Source of the DNA: an uncultured Saprospiraceae bacterium | GTDB taxonomy: Bacteria; Bacteroidota; Bacteroidia; Chitinophagales; Saprospiraceae | Assembly (NCBI GenBank): GCA_937942405.1 | Contig: CALDEN010000243.1 | Location: 1 to 5,192 of the forward strand | Direction: 5' to 3' | Length of the DNA stretch: 5,192 nucleotides | Part shown: positions 1-5,192 of the stretch, piece by piece | Layout: the number at the start of each line of letters is the position of its first letter | Numbering within the stretch: the first letter of the stretch is position 1 | Program-made: the position numbers and the translations under genes | The notes under the pieces: generated by a model | Database searches by the model: none | Seen by the model: only the letters and a program-made list of their open reading frames with translations | What the model was told of the DNA's origin: nothing

Positions 1-57
1 GGTTAGAGCGCAGCATTCATAATGCTGAGGTCGAGTGTTCAAGTCACTCTCACGCTA
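1..57 (+). tRNA. tRNA with anticodon CAT, probably elongator tRNA-Met (5' end outside the window)
   Basis: This is the 3' part of a tRNA. The end of the D-loop and the 3' D-stem strand (GAGC, 6-9) come first. The anticodon arm follows, with stem CAGCA/TGCTG (11-15/23-27) and loop TTCATAA carrying CAT at 18-20. The T-arm is GAGTG/CACTC (33-37/45-49) with loop TTCAAGT. The 3' acceptor strand TCACGCT is 50-56 and the discriminator A is 57. The next bases are CTT, so CCA is not encoded and must be added after transcription. The anticodon stem lacks the three G-C pairs next to the loop that mark initiator tRNA-fMet, which points to elongator Met. A lysidine-modified tRNA-Ile2, which also has a CAT gene anticodon, cannot be excluded because the 5' acceptor strand and most of the D-arm lie outside the window. 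Confidence 0.94.
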
Positions 58-62
58 CTTTA

Positions 63-98
63 AAAAGACCTAATTGACCCTAGTCAGTTGGGTCTTTT
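63..98 (+). terminator. Intrinsic terminator after the tRNA
   Basis: The left arm 63-77 (AAAAGACCTAATTGA) pairs with the right arm 84-98 (TCAGTTGGGTCTTTT) around a six-base loop, CCCTAG. The stem has 15 continuous pairs, two of them G-T. The right arm ends in TTTT, which acts as a short U tract. The hairpin starts six bases after the tRNA discriminator base, as expected for the end of a tRNA transcript. Because the stem begins with AAAA, it could also work on the minus strand. Confidence 0.85.
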
Positions 99-183
99 AT
101 GTTTACGTTAAAATGCATGCTACTTGTAAGAGTTTTATCGAGTAGATGTGTCTTAATCACATACTCATAAGTCTAAAGATTAC

Positions 184-1251
184 ATGAAGTTTATACACAT
201 AGTTTTATTTATTTCCCTATTTGGAAGTTGTTTAAAAGCTCAAGATTCTGGAGAAAAGCAAGAGGTTTTAGGAGTGGCCTATAATTTATTTGCTGTAAAG
301 GCTCAAAAACTAGAAGAATCTAAGCCTTTCGGCCAATGTAGAATACCAGGAGGAATATTATTGGATCCTAGAAAATCATATACCAGCACGTTTAAAAAAG
401 ATGAGTTTTTTAGTGATGATGCAAAAGTTTTGAAAGAAAATGAGGTATTTCAATTGCCAGGATACTTCAGAATGAGTGAAATATATAGATCTGATATTAA
501 AGATTATTTCATAGCGACTAAAATTGCTAATCAGTGGACAAATCATTCTTTTGAAGAAATTCTCGATTCTGAAAATTTAAATCAGGGTGAGGAGATTGGT
601 TGTGTAAATTGTAATTACCGACAAGAGTACTTCAATGATGAGGATAACTGTGTAGTCTCTGTTTTTTATCAAATATTACCACTACGGACTAAAGAAAAAT
701 TAGAATTCCAAGAAAGTATAACAGGGGAGAATGTAGGAATGGAGAGTATGGAGCTGGTAATCGAAGAAGTAGAGCCGGAGTTAGAGAAAAAAACAAAAAG
801 AAAGAATAAAAAAAATAAGCCCAAAAAACAAAAATCTAAAAAGCAAGAAGAACAACCGGAAAGCTTAAAGGATTCTTACCATACTCCGGAAACCAAAGAG
901 ACCTATACTAAACATAAAAAGAGTGAATCACCAAGGACTGACTTTGATAAAAAAATCGTTCCTAATCATCGCACACCAAAAAAAGTGAAAATGGAGAAAG
1001 ATTATCTAGGTAATGAAGTCTCTGTTTGCGATACCTGCGAAAAACTAAAGGAAGAAGCCATACAGTTAGTCAATAATAATTATTGTGATGCCCTAAAAAA
1101 GGATCGCTTATGGGTTCAGCATTATAAGTGTCAAATAGAATGTTATGAGATGTCAGAAGGAGATGTAAATTCAGACAACATAAATAAGGCTAAAGCATCA
1201 CTTAAAAGACATCAGACCAATGTCAAAATCAGAAGTGCTAGATGTAATTAA
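184..1251 (+). CDS. Exported Cys-rich protein of unknown function with a Lys/Glu-rich middle
   Basis: I do not recognise this 355-residue protein. It opens with a signal peptide: Lys2, then a hydrophobic stretch (about 4-15), then GSCLKAQ. Cleavage could be by signal peptidase I before Gln20. Alternatively, the Cys16 context (LFGSC) is a poor but possible lipobox, which would make it a lipoprotein. A globular-looking region follows (about 25-170) with Cys52, Cys140, Cys143 (CVNC) and Cys156. Residues 190-270 are low-complexity and very charged; 201-220 alone holds 12 lysines. A C-terminal block (about 280-355) has Cys282/Cys285 (CDTC), Cys301, Cys316/Cys320 (CQIEC) and Cys354. The ten cysteines after the signal peptide suggest disulfides or metal binding outside the cytoplasm (inference). 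An in-frame TAA at 154-156 with no start before 184 fixes the ATG. The stop overlaps the convergent gene by four bases. A C-terminal sorting domain is not evident. Confidence 0.85.
   Translation: MKFIHIVLFISLFGSCLKAQDSGEKQEVLGVAYNLFAVKAQKLEESKPFGQCRIPGGILLDPRKSYTSTFKKDEFFSDDAKVLKENEVFQLPGYFRMSEIYRSDIKDYFIATKIANQWTNHSFEEILDSENLNQGEEIGCVNCNYRQEYFNDEDNCVVSVFYQILPLRTKEKLEFQESITGENVGMESMELVIEEVEPELEKKTKRKNKKNKPKKQKSKKQEEQPESLKDSYHTPETKETYTKHKKSESPRTDFDKKIVPNHRTPKKVKMEKDYLGNEVSVCDTCEKLKEEAIQLVNNNYCDALKKDRLWVQHYKCQIECYEMSEGDVNSDNINKAKASLKRHQTNVKIRSARCN
1208..1224 (-). terminator. Weak candidate terminator for the TPR gene, inside the convergent gene
   Basis: Read on the minus strand, GACAT and ATGTC form a 5-bp stem around a 7-base loop, followed by TTTT (complement of 1204-1207). 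It starts about 24 bases past the TPR gene's stop codon and lies wholly inside the coding sequence of the opposite gene. The stem is short and AT-rich, so this is only a possibility. Confidence 0.25.
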
Positions 1252-2732
1252 GATTTACTAACTCGATCGAGGCCAGATTTGGCTTTCTGATGGAGGGAGT
1301 TTTTATAATCGGATGGAGACATCTTGAGACATATTTTAAAATACTTTTTGGCCTCTTTAATATTCCGTTGTTCTTCAAAGATTAGACCTAACTGTAGGGC
1401 AGAGTTACAAGCATAATATGCTTCATTATCCTTCCCATTATTGACTACTTGGATGTAATAGTTTACTGCGTCATAGGCATTTCCTAATTGTTGAGTAACT
1501 CTCCCGAGTCGATAATTATATTCTAGACTATAACTGGAATTTAAACCAAATAACGAGGAATTTTTGATCAATATATTATATGCTCTTTCATAATATCCGC
1601 CATCAAAAAGTAATCGGGCTTTCAATAAAATCGGATGAGGGATAGACTTGTTTTTTGCTTCTTTATCCGCTTGCTTATCCCCGTCTATGAGTTTAACTCC
1701 ATTTTTTTGGATCTTCTGCATGTAGTTTTTATAGACAGGGACATTATTATCTTTTATTGCCAGATTATACCATCCTAGTTTCTGATAGGCTTCTTTGATA
1801 TAATGCTGTCCTTTAAATTCTTGTAGGAAGGATAGAAAGTACTCATCCGCATCCTCGTCTAGCCTATTGAGTTTTGCCTTTCCGAGCATAAAGTCCAAAT
1901 ATTGAAATGAAGCATAATCTCCACCTTGAGGACGATTTTTTAGTATGTCTATGGCATAATCGTTTTCTCCTACTTTACCAGCCATAGTAGCCATTAAAAA
2001 GGTGGCTAAAGGACTGTTTTCTGGCTGTAGACCACTATTGACCAAGAACTTCCAAGCTTCTTTTCGTTTATTATTTTGATAAAATAGAATGTAGGTATAG
2101 ACGGCTATGGCTTCATCTTTATAGAGGAAGTCATTTTCCTCACTATATGCAATGACTTCTTTGATTTCTTTGGTCCCTTGAGATATGGAACCTTTGATCC
2201 GGAACACTTTACGTACTATTCCAGGGATCGATTCTACCAGTACATGTATAGCACTCAGACTTTTTTTATTGGCTATGAAATTCGGGAATTTCTTTTGATT
2301 GGCCGTGAGGAGATTGTATGCATTGTAAGCCTCAGAGGCTGCTTTAAATAGTTCATCAAACTTTGCCCTGACGAGTGACCACTGGAGCTCTATTTCGGCC
2401 TGTACAAAAAGGTAGTAGGGGGATGAGCGATCACCATATTTTTCGATGTATTCTATGCGTTTTGTTTTATTTTTTTGAAGCTCTTTAAACTGATTCTTTT
2501 CCTCGGTGATAAAAACGGTAAAGAAGTCGATATAATTATCCAAGTGCAATACCAGAAGATTATCGGGTTCGTTTATTTTGATCTCTTTTATCGCTTCTTT
2601 GGCAGCCTCTAGCTTTAAATCGATGATCAGTCCATAAGCCTCTTTTATCGCAGGGGATTGCTCAAAATAGCCCTGAGCACTACCGATTAAGGAGCTCAAT
2701 GACAATAATAATATGAGTGATGTGGCTTTCAC
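1248..2732 (-). CDS. Exported tetratricopeptide-repeat-like protein, GTG start
   Basis: This 494-residue protein carries a signal peptide (MKATSLILLLSLSSLIGSAQ; likely cut between Ala19 and Gln20), so it acts in the periplasm or at the envelope. The mature part is probably almost all helical. The clearest TPR-like helix pairs are in the C-terminal third: about 367-395, 402-431 (YRLGRVTQQLGNAYDAVNYY) and 438-472 (LQLGLIFEEQRNIKEAKKYF). A looser pair lies at 28-58. TPR arrays hold partner proteins and have no catalytic role of their own; the partner is unknown. The start codon is GTG (2730-2732). An in-frame TAG lies only five codons upstream with no ATG between, and the signal peptide begins exactly at the GTG, so this start is well supported. 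Only 35 bases separate it from the terminator U tract of the upstream operon, so it is probably transcribed on its own. Its TAA shares TTAA with the stop of the convergent gene. Confidence 0.88.
   Translation of the reverse strand: MKATSLILLLSLSSLIGSAQGYFEQSPAIKEAYGLIIDLKLEAAKEAIKEIKINEPDNLLVLHLDNYIDFFTVFITEEKNQFKELQKNKTKRIEYIEKYGDRSSPYYLFVQAEIELQWSLVRAKFDELFKAASEAYNAYNLLTANQKKFPNFIANKKSLSAIHVLVESIPGIVRKVFRIKGSISQGTKEIKEVIAYSEENDFLYKDEAIAVYTYILFYQNNKRKEAWKFLVNSGLQPENSPLATFLMATMAGKVGENDYAIDILKNRPQGGDYASFQYLDFMLGKAKLNRLDEDADEYFLSFLQEFKGQHYIKEAYQKLGWYNLAIKDNNVPVYKNYMQKIQKNGVKLIDGDKQADKEAKNKSIPHPILLKARLLFDGGYYERAYNILIKNSSLFGLNSSYSLEYNYRLGRVTQQLGNAYDAVNYYIQVVNNGKDNEAYYACNSALQLGLIFEEQRNIKEAKKYFKICLKMSPSDYKNSLHQKAKSGLDRVSKS
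1269..1286 (+). terminator. Weak candidate terminator for the Cys-rich gene, inside the TPR gene
   Basis: GCCA (1272-1275) pairs with TGGC (1280-1283) around GATT, and three flanking pairs (two of them G-T) extend the stem. A short TTT forms its 3' edge. It lies about 18 bases past the stop of the plus-strand gene, within the end of the opposite coding sequence. The U tract is poor, so function is doubtful. Confidence 0.22.
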
Positions 2733-2767
2733 AAGGTTTTGACGCTATTCAGGACTATAAAGTGAAC

Positions 2768-2804
2768 AAAAAAAGCCGTGAGAATTCGTCATTCACACGG
2801 CTTT
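2768..2804 (-). terminator. Intrinsic terminator ending the minus-strand operon
   Basis: The arms AAAGCCGTG (2772-2780) and CACGGCTTT (2796-2804) pair over 9 bp. After one A-A mismatch, GAAT and ATTC add four more pairs around the loop TCGTC. On the minus strand the hairpin is followed by seven Ts (complement of 2768-2774). It starts 30 bases after the stop codon of the zinc-ribbon gene and so closes that operon. Read on the plus strand it lacks a comparable T run. Confidence 0.88.
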
Positions 2805-2834
2805 ATACTTTTATTTCAAGATAGATGCCCTGTA

Positions 2835-3590
2835 TTAAGCTTCTACTACTTCTTTACCTGCGATTTCATCATCGACAAGTACACGACTACAGTGCTCACA
2901 TGCTTGAACAGATTTACGCATTCCGATTTCTATCTTTAATTGAGGTGGGATTCTATTAAAACATCCACCACATGCATTTCTTTCTATCGTTACCACTGCA
3001 AGACCATTTCTATAGTTTTTACGCAGTCTTTCATAGGCTCTAAGCAATCTAGGCTCTACATTTACTTTTATAGCGTTTCCTTGCTTAGTATATTTCTTTT
3101 CTTCTTTTTCTGTCTTTTTGATGATCTTATCCAGTTCTAATTTCTTATCGTCTAGATCTGAAGTTCTTTCTTTGAGTCTTTTCTTACTCGCTGCTAGAGC
3201 TTCTTTCTTGATGCTGAGTTGACCATCAGAATCATTGATTCTTTTATTAGAAAGTTCGATTTCTAATTTTTGCATTTCTACCTCTTTAGACAATGCCGTA
3301 AACTCTCTGTTGTTTTTTACATTGTCCATCTGCTTCTCATACTTAGCGATAAGAGCTTCTGAATCTACAATATTTCCTCGATGCCTCGAAACTTCAGTGT
3401 CGACGTTTTTGATACTGTCTTTAAGCTTTTCGATACGCTTATTTAATCCAGTAATCTCATCTTCTAGATCACTTACTTCGATCGGAAGTTCTCCCTTAAG
3501 AATAGATAACGAATCGATTTTAGAATCGATCACTTGTAGTTCAAATAACTGTGTCAGTTTTTCTTTGATACTCAGTTCTTTGTTTGCCAT
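2835..3590 (-). CDS. Coiled-coil C4-type zinc ribbon protein (COG1579 / zf-RING_7 family)
   Basis: The 251 residues have two parts. Residues from about 10 to 170 are a long charged helix pattern (Lys/Glu/Leu/Ile heptad-like), expected to fold as a coiled-coil hairpin. The C-terminal zinc ribbon has Cys207-GG-Cys210, followed by FNRIPPQ, and Cys231-EH-Cys234. These are the four zinc ligands of PF02591, with the family's 'GGCFN..PPQ' signature. No signal peptide is present, so it is cytoplasmic. The family includes Helicobacter HP0958, which acts with RpoN and flagellar mRNA; nothing here suggests flagella, and the role in Bacteroidota is unknown. Nucleic-acid or ribosome binding is a reasonable guess only. 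It is the last gene of the operon, 10 bases after the Nif3 gene, and is followed by the terminator at 2768-2804. The length and all key residues look intact. Confidence 0.93.
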   Translation of the reverse strand: MANKELSIKEKLTQLFELQVIDSKIDSLSILKGELPIEVSDLEDEITGLNKRIEKLKDSIKNVDTEVSRHRGNIVDSEALIAKYEKQMDNVKNNREFTALSKEVEMQKLEIELSNKRINDSDGQLSIKKEALAASKKRLKERTSDLDDKKLELDKIIKKTEKEEKKYTKQGNAIKVNVEPRLLRAYERLRKNYRNGLAVVTIERNACGGCFNRIPPQLKIEIGMRKSVQACEHCSRVLVDDEIAGKEVVEA

Positions 3591-3600
3591 GATATCTGTT

Positions 3601-4398
3601 TTAGAAATATTTTATTGGATTTGTAGTTTTCTCCGTAGAACGGGCAGCAAAAGTACTAAAATTCTCATTTATAAGCTGTTGTAATAAGTCGATTGTGTAC
3701 TTTTCGCTCTCATAATGACCGATATCTGCTATTAATATCTTCTGATCAGCGTCAAAAAATTCGTGATACTTAAAATCTGCAGATATAAACACGTCTGCTC
3801 CTTGCTTTATCGCACTTGTAAGTAGGAATCTACCAGACCCACCACACAGTGCCACTTTTTTGATGGGTTTCCCCAAAAATCCAGTATGACGGATTACAGA
3901 GAGCTCCATCTTTTCTTTTAAAAATTGAAGAAAATCCGCCTCGTCCATAGCAGTATCGAGCAGACCGATAGCTCCTGAGCCTACGGTATAATCCGAATCA
4001 GTCAAGTCTTTTTTGGGAGCAAGAGTCTGTATATCAGATAAGCCGAGTCGATGAGCGATGTGTCCATTTACTCCATTGACGAGGACATTATCTAGATTAG
4101 TATGGATGGCGTAGATGGCGATGTCGTTTTTTATGGCTTTAATGATCGTCTTTTCGATGTAGTTATAGCCATTTATTTTTTTTAGTCCGCTGAATACGAT
4201 CGGGTGATGTGCTACGATGACATTGCATTCATTGGCTATAGCCTCATCGACGATCTCCTCTGTCGAGTCTAGTGTGACCAGTACGTTGCGTATCTCGAGA
4301 CTAGGATGTCCTACGATCAGCCCAGAGTTATCATACTCCTCCTGAAAATGGGGTGGGGCGATCTTTTCTAAAAAGGCAATGAGCTCTTTGAGTTGCAT
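3601..4398 (-). CDS. Nif3-like dinuclear metal-centre protein (DUF34), short form
   Basis: This 265-residue cytoplasmic protein belongs to the Nif3/YbgI family, whose members form toroidal hexamers with two metal ions per subunit. The metal ligands can be placed by analogy with E. coli YbgI: His64-His65 (AHHPIVFSG), His99 and Asp103 (HTNLDN), His228 and Glu232 (DIGHYESE). Other family marks are SGLIVG (25-30), the CGGSGRF segment (185-191) and the TNPIKYF end (259-265). The true activity is unsettled; the label 'GTP cyclohydrolase 1 type 2' comes from work on one homologue. The Bacteroidota relatives I can recall are about 365 residues, with a PII-like insert of roughly 100 residues between the two halves. 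Here the join is direct at about 126-143, so the protein resembles the short E. coli form. Its ATG overlaps the rfaE2 TAA by one base (TAATG), suggesting translational coupling. Confidence 0.95.
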   Translation of the reverse strand: MQLKELIAFLEKIAPPHFQEEYDNSGLIVGHPSLEIRNVLVTLDSTEEIVDEAIANECNVIVAHHPIVFSGLKKINGYNYIEKTIIKAIKNDIAIYAIHTNLDNVLVNGVNGHIAHRLGLSDIQTLAPKKDLTDSDYTVGSGAIGLLDTAMDEADFLQFLKEKMELSVIRHTGFLGKPIKKVALCGGSGRFLLTSAIKQGADVFISADFKYHEFFDADQKILIADIGHYESEKYTIDLLQQLINENFSTFAARSTEKTTNPIKYF

Positions 4399-4850
4399 TA
4401 TATCTTTTTGATTTTTTCTATTAATGCCGTACTGGAATATCCATCTATAAACGACAGACTCTTTACGACTCCTCCATGTGCAAGCACAATTTCTGAACCA
4501 ACTATCTGATCTATAGCCCAGTCGCCCCCTTTTACAAGTACATCGGGAATGATCGATTTTATAAGTTCGAGAGGAGTGTCTTCCTCAAATAGGATGGCAT
4601 GATCGACCATTTTGAGGGATTCGATAATGGCTAATCTACTTTTTTCATCTTTTATGGGTCTATTTTCTCCTTTTAATCGACTGACAGATGCATCACTATT
4701 GACCCCTACGATGAGGACATCTCCCAGTTCTTTGGCTTCAGCCAAATAATGAATATGTCCCAGATGGAGTAAATCGAAACACCCGTTAGTAAAGACGACT
4801 TTTTTACCTTGAGCTTTTAATTCTTGAATATCATGCAGTACTGAGATCAT
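4398..4850 (-). CDS. rfaE2: D-glycero-beta-D-manno-heptose 1-phosphate adenylyltransferase
   Basis: The enzyme joins ATP and D,D-heptose 1-phosphate to give ADP-heptose and pyrophosphate, a late step in making the heptose donor for lipopolysaccharide core or other surface glycans. It is a single nucleotidyltransferase domain of 150 residues, equal to the C-terminal domain of bifunctional E. coli HldE with no kinase domain attached. Visible motifs are TNGCFDLLHLGH (21-32) with the catalytic HxGH at 29-32, NSD (51-53), the family KGGDW (107-111), and the closing GYSSTALI (137-144, the ISSTxxI-type motif). The start ATG lies three bases after the stop of the flippase-like gene and the stop overlaps the Nif3 start, so it sits mid-operon. 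The heptokinase, isomerase and phosphatase of the pathway are not in this window. Related cytidylyltransferases share the fold, but the KGGDW and C-terminal motifs favour RfaE2. Confidence 0.93.
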   Translation of the reverse strand: MISVLHDIQELKAQGKKVVFTNGCFDLLHLGHIHYLAEAKELGDVLIVGVNSDASVSRLKGENRPIKDEKSRLAIIESLKMVDHAILFEEDTPLELIKSIIPDVLVKGGDWAIDQIVGSEIVLAHGGVVKSLSFIDGYSSTALIEKIKKI

Positions 4851-4853
4851 CCG

Positions 4854-5192
4854 CTAATGGGTATCCGTTTTATAATTCCGATTATATATCGGGATAGCGA
4901 TTAGGGATATCAGCCCAAATACTATCGTCGCAAACAATGATATCGTTACATAAGCAATCATGGCGTACGAGAATCCATCTGCCTTAGGAATTCCATAGAG
5001 ATGTAAGCACTCAGTTATGAGGAAGTGATAACTCCCCATCCCTCCAGGAGACGGGAATACCATACCCAATGCTCCGAATACAAAAGAGGTCAAACCAGCT
5101 CCAGCACTGAGAATAGCGGTAGGCTCAAAAGCAAAAAACATCAAATAGGTCATCAGGTAATACATCAGCCATATGATGATCGAGTGTATGAC
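4854..5192 (-). CDS. UPF0104 / lysylphosphatidylglycerol synthase-type membrane protein (C-terminal part; N-terminus outside window)
   Basis: The last 112 residues are visible. The frame stays open to the right edge (VIHSIIIWL precedes the first in-window ATG at 5163-5165), so that Met is internal and the true start lies beyond 5192. Three hydrophobic segments appear at fragment residues 1-22, 27-47 and 75-103, followed by a basic cytoplasmic tail (YNRNYKTDTH). The family hallmark PSPGGMGSYHF (47-57) lies after the second segment. It matches the membrane domain of lysylphosphatidylglycerol synthase (PF03706, 'flippase-like'). The protein ends just after this domain, so it has no C-terminal aminoacyl-transfer domain of the MprF type and is unlikely to modify lipids with lysine. 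Moving a lipid or lipid-linked sugar across the inner membrane is a guess. It is directly upstream of rfaE2 with a 3-bp gap, so the two are co-transcribed. Confidence 0.9.
   Translation of the reverse strand, partial: VIHSIIIWLMYYLMTYLMFFAFEPTAILSAGAGLTSFVFGALGMVFPSPGGMGSYHFLITECLHLYGIPKADGFSYAMIAYVTISLFATIVFGLISLIAIPIYNRNYKTDTH

Noticed and set aside
124..150. Possible Bacteroidota promoter before the Cys-rich gene (TTG at 124-126, TAGATGTG at 143-150)
   Set aside because: The -7 box has a mismatch to TAnnTTTG and the 16-base spacing is shorter than usual. In AT-rich DNA this is weak evidence. A promoter must exist in 99-183 but I cannot place it.
146..162. Small inverted repeat ATGTG/CACAT in the leader of the Cys-rich gene
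   Set aside because: Five pairs with a 7-base loop is weak and common by chance. No riboswitch-like structure around it.
1..183. tRNA 3' end as an integration site for a genomic island
   Set aside because: No integrase gene and no second copy of the tRNA 3' end seen in the window. A normal terminator follows the tRNA.
282..1029. CxxC pairs of the Cys-rich protein as c-type haem sites or thioredoxin-like active sites
   Set aside because: Neither CVNC nor CDTC is followed by the His needed for haem attachment (CxxCH), and neither has the surrounding W-C-x-x-C thioredoxin context.
2940..3140. Plus-strand open frame of 66 codons antisense to the zinc-ribbon gene
   Set aside because: It lies wholly inside a conserved gene on the other strand, and its Phe-rich end mirrors Lys/Glu codons.
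3235..3684. Plus-strand open frame of 149 codons across the zinc-ribbon/Nif3 junction
   Set aside because: It is antisense to two well-supported genes. Its Ser/Leu/Ile/Phe-rich composition is what the reverse complement of Lys/Glu-rich coiled-coil codons gives. No start signal or family match.
5163..5165. ATG as the start of a small 103-residue membrane protein
   Set aside because: The frame stays open to the window edge with fitting hydrophobic residues, and the family is much longer, so this Met is internal.

Overview
The window looks like ordinary chromosome from a member of the Bacteroidota. The DNA is AT-rich, the genes lack clear Shine-Dalgarno sequences, and signal peptides end in the 'A-Q' style common in that phylum. 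The proteins also read like Bacteroidota versions of their families: a lysylphosphatidylglycerol-synthase-type membrane protein with a PSPGGMGSYHF motif, a stand-alone RfaE2, and a Nif3/zinc-ribbon pair. This assignment rests on recalled family resemblance, not a database search.

Layout from left to right. The 3' three quarters of a CAT-anticodon tRNA (probably elongator tRNA-Met) enters at the left edge and is followed by a strong hairpin terminator. Next, on the plus strand, is a 355-residue exported protein of unknown function. It is rich in cysteine and has a very basic low-complexity middle. Its stop codon overlaps the stop codon of a convergent minus-strand gene for a 494-residue exported TPR-like protein, which starts with GTG. 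To the right is a tight minus-strand cluster, transcribed right to left: the C-terminal part of a UPF0104/flippase-like membrane protein (cut by the window edge), rfaE2 (heptose-1-phosphate adenylyltransferase), a Nif3/DUF34 metal protein, and a coiled-coil C4 zinc-ribbon protein. It ends at a clear intrinsic terminator at 2768-2804. Gaps inside the cluster are 3 bp, a 1-bp overlap and 10 bp, so it is very probably one transcript.

How the genes fit together. RfaE2 makes the ADP-heptose donor for envelope glycans, and the membrane protein next to it may also act in the envelope (inference). The Nif3 and zinc-ribbon genes are frequent neighbours in Bacteroidota, but their biochemical role is not settled. 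The two convergent exported proteins are not obviously linked to this operon. I see no mobile element, CRISPR array, phage gene or defence system. The least explained item is the cysteine-rich exported protein at 184-1251. The other observations concern gene boundaries and one unusually short family member.
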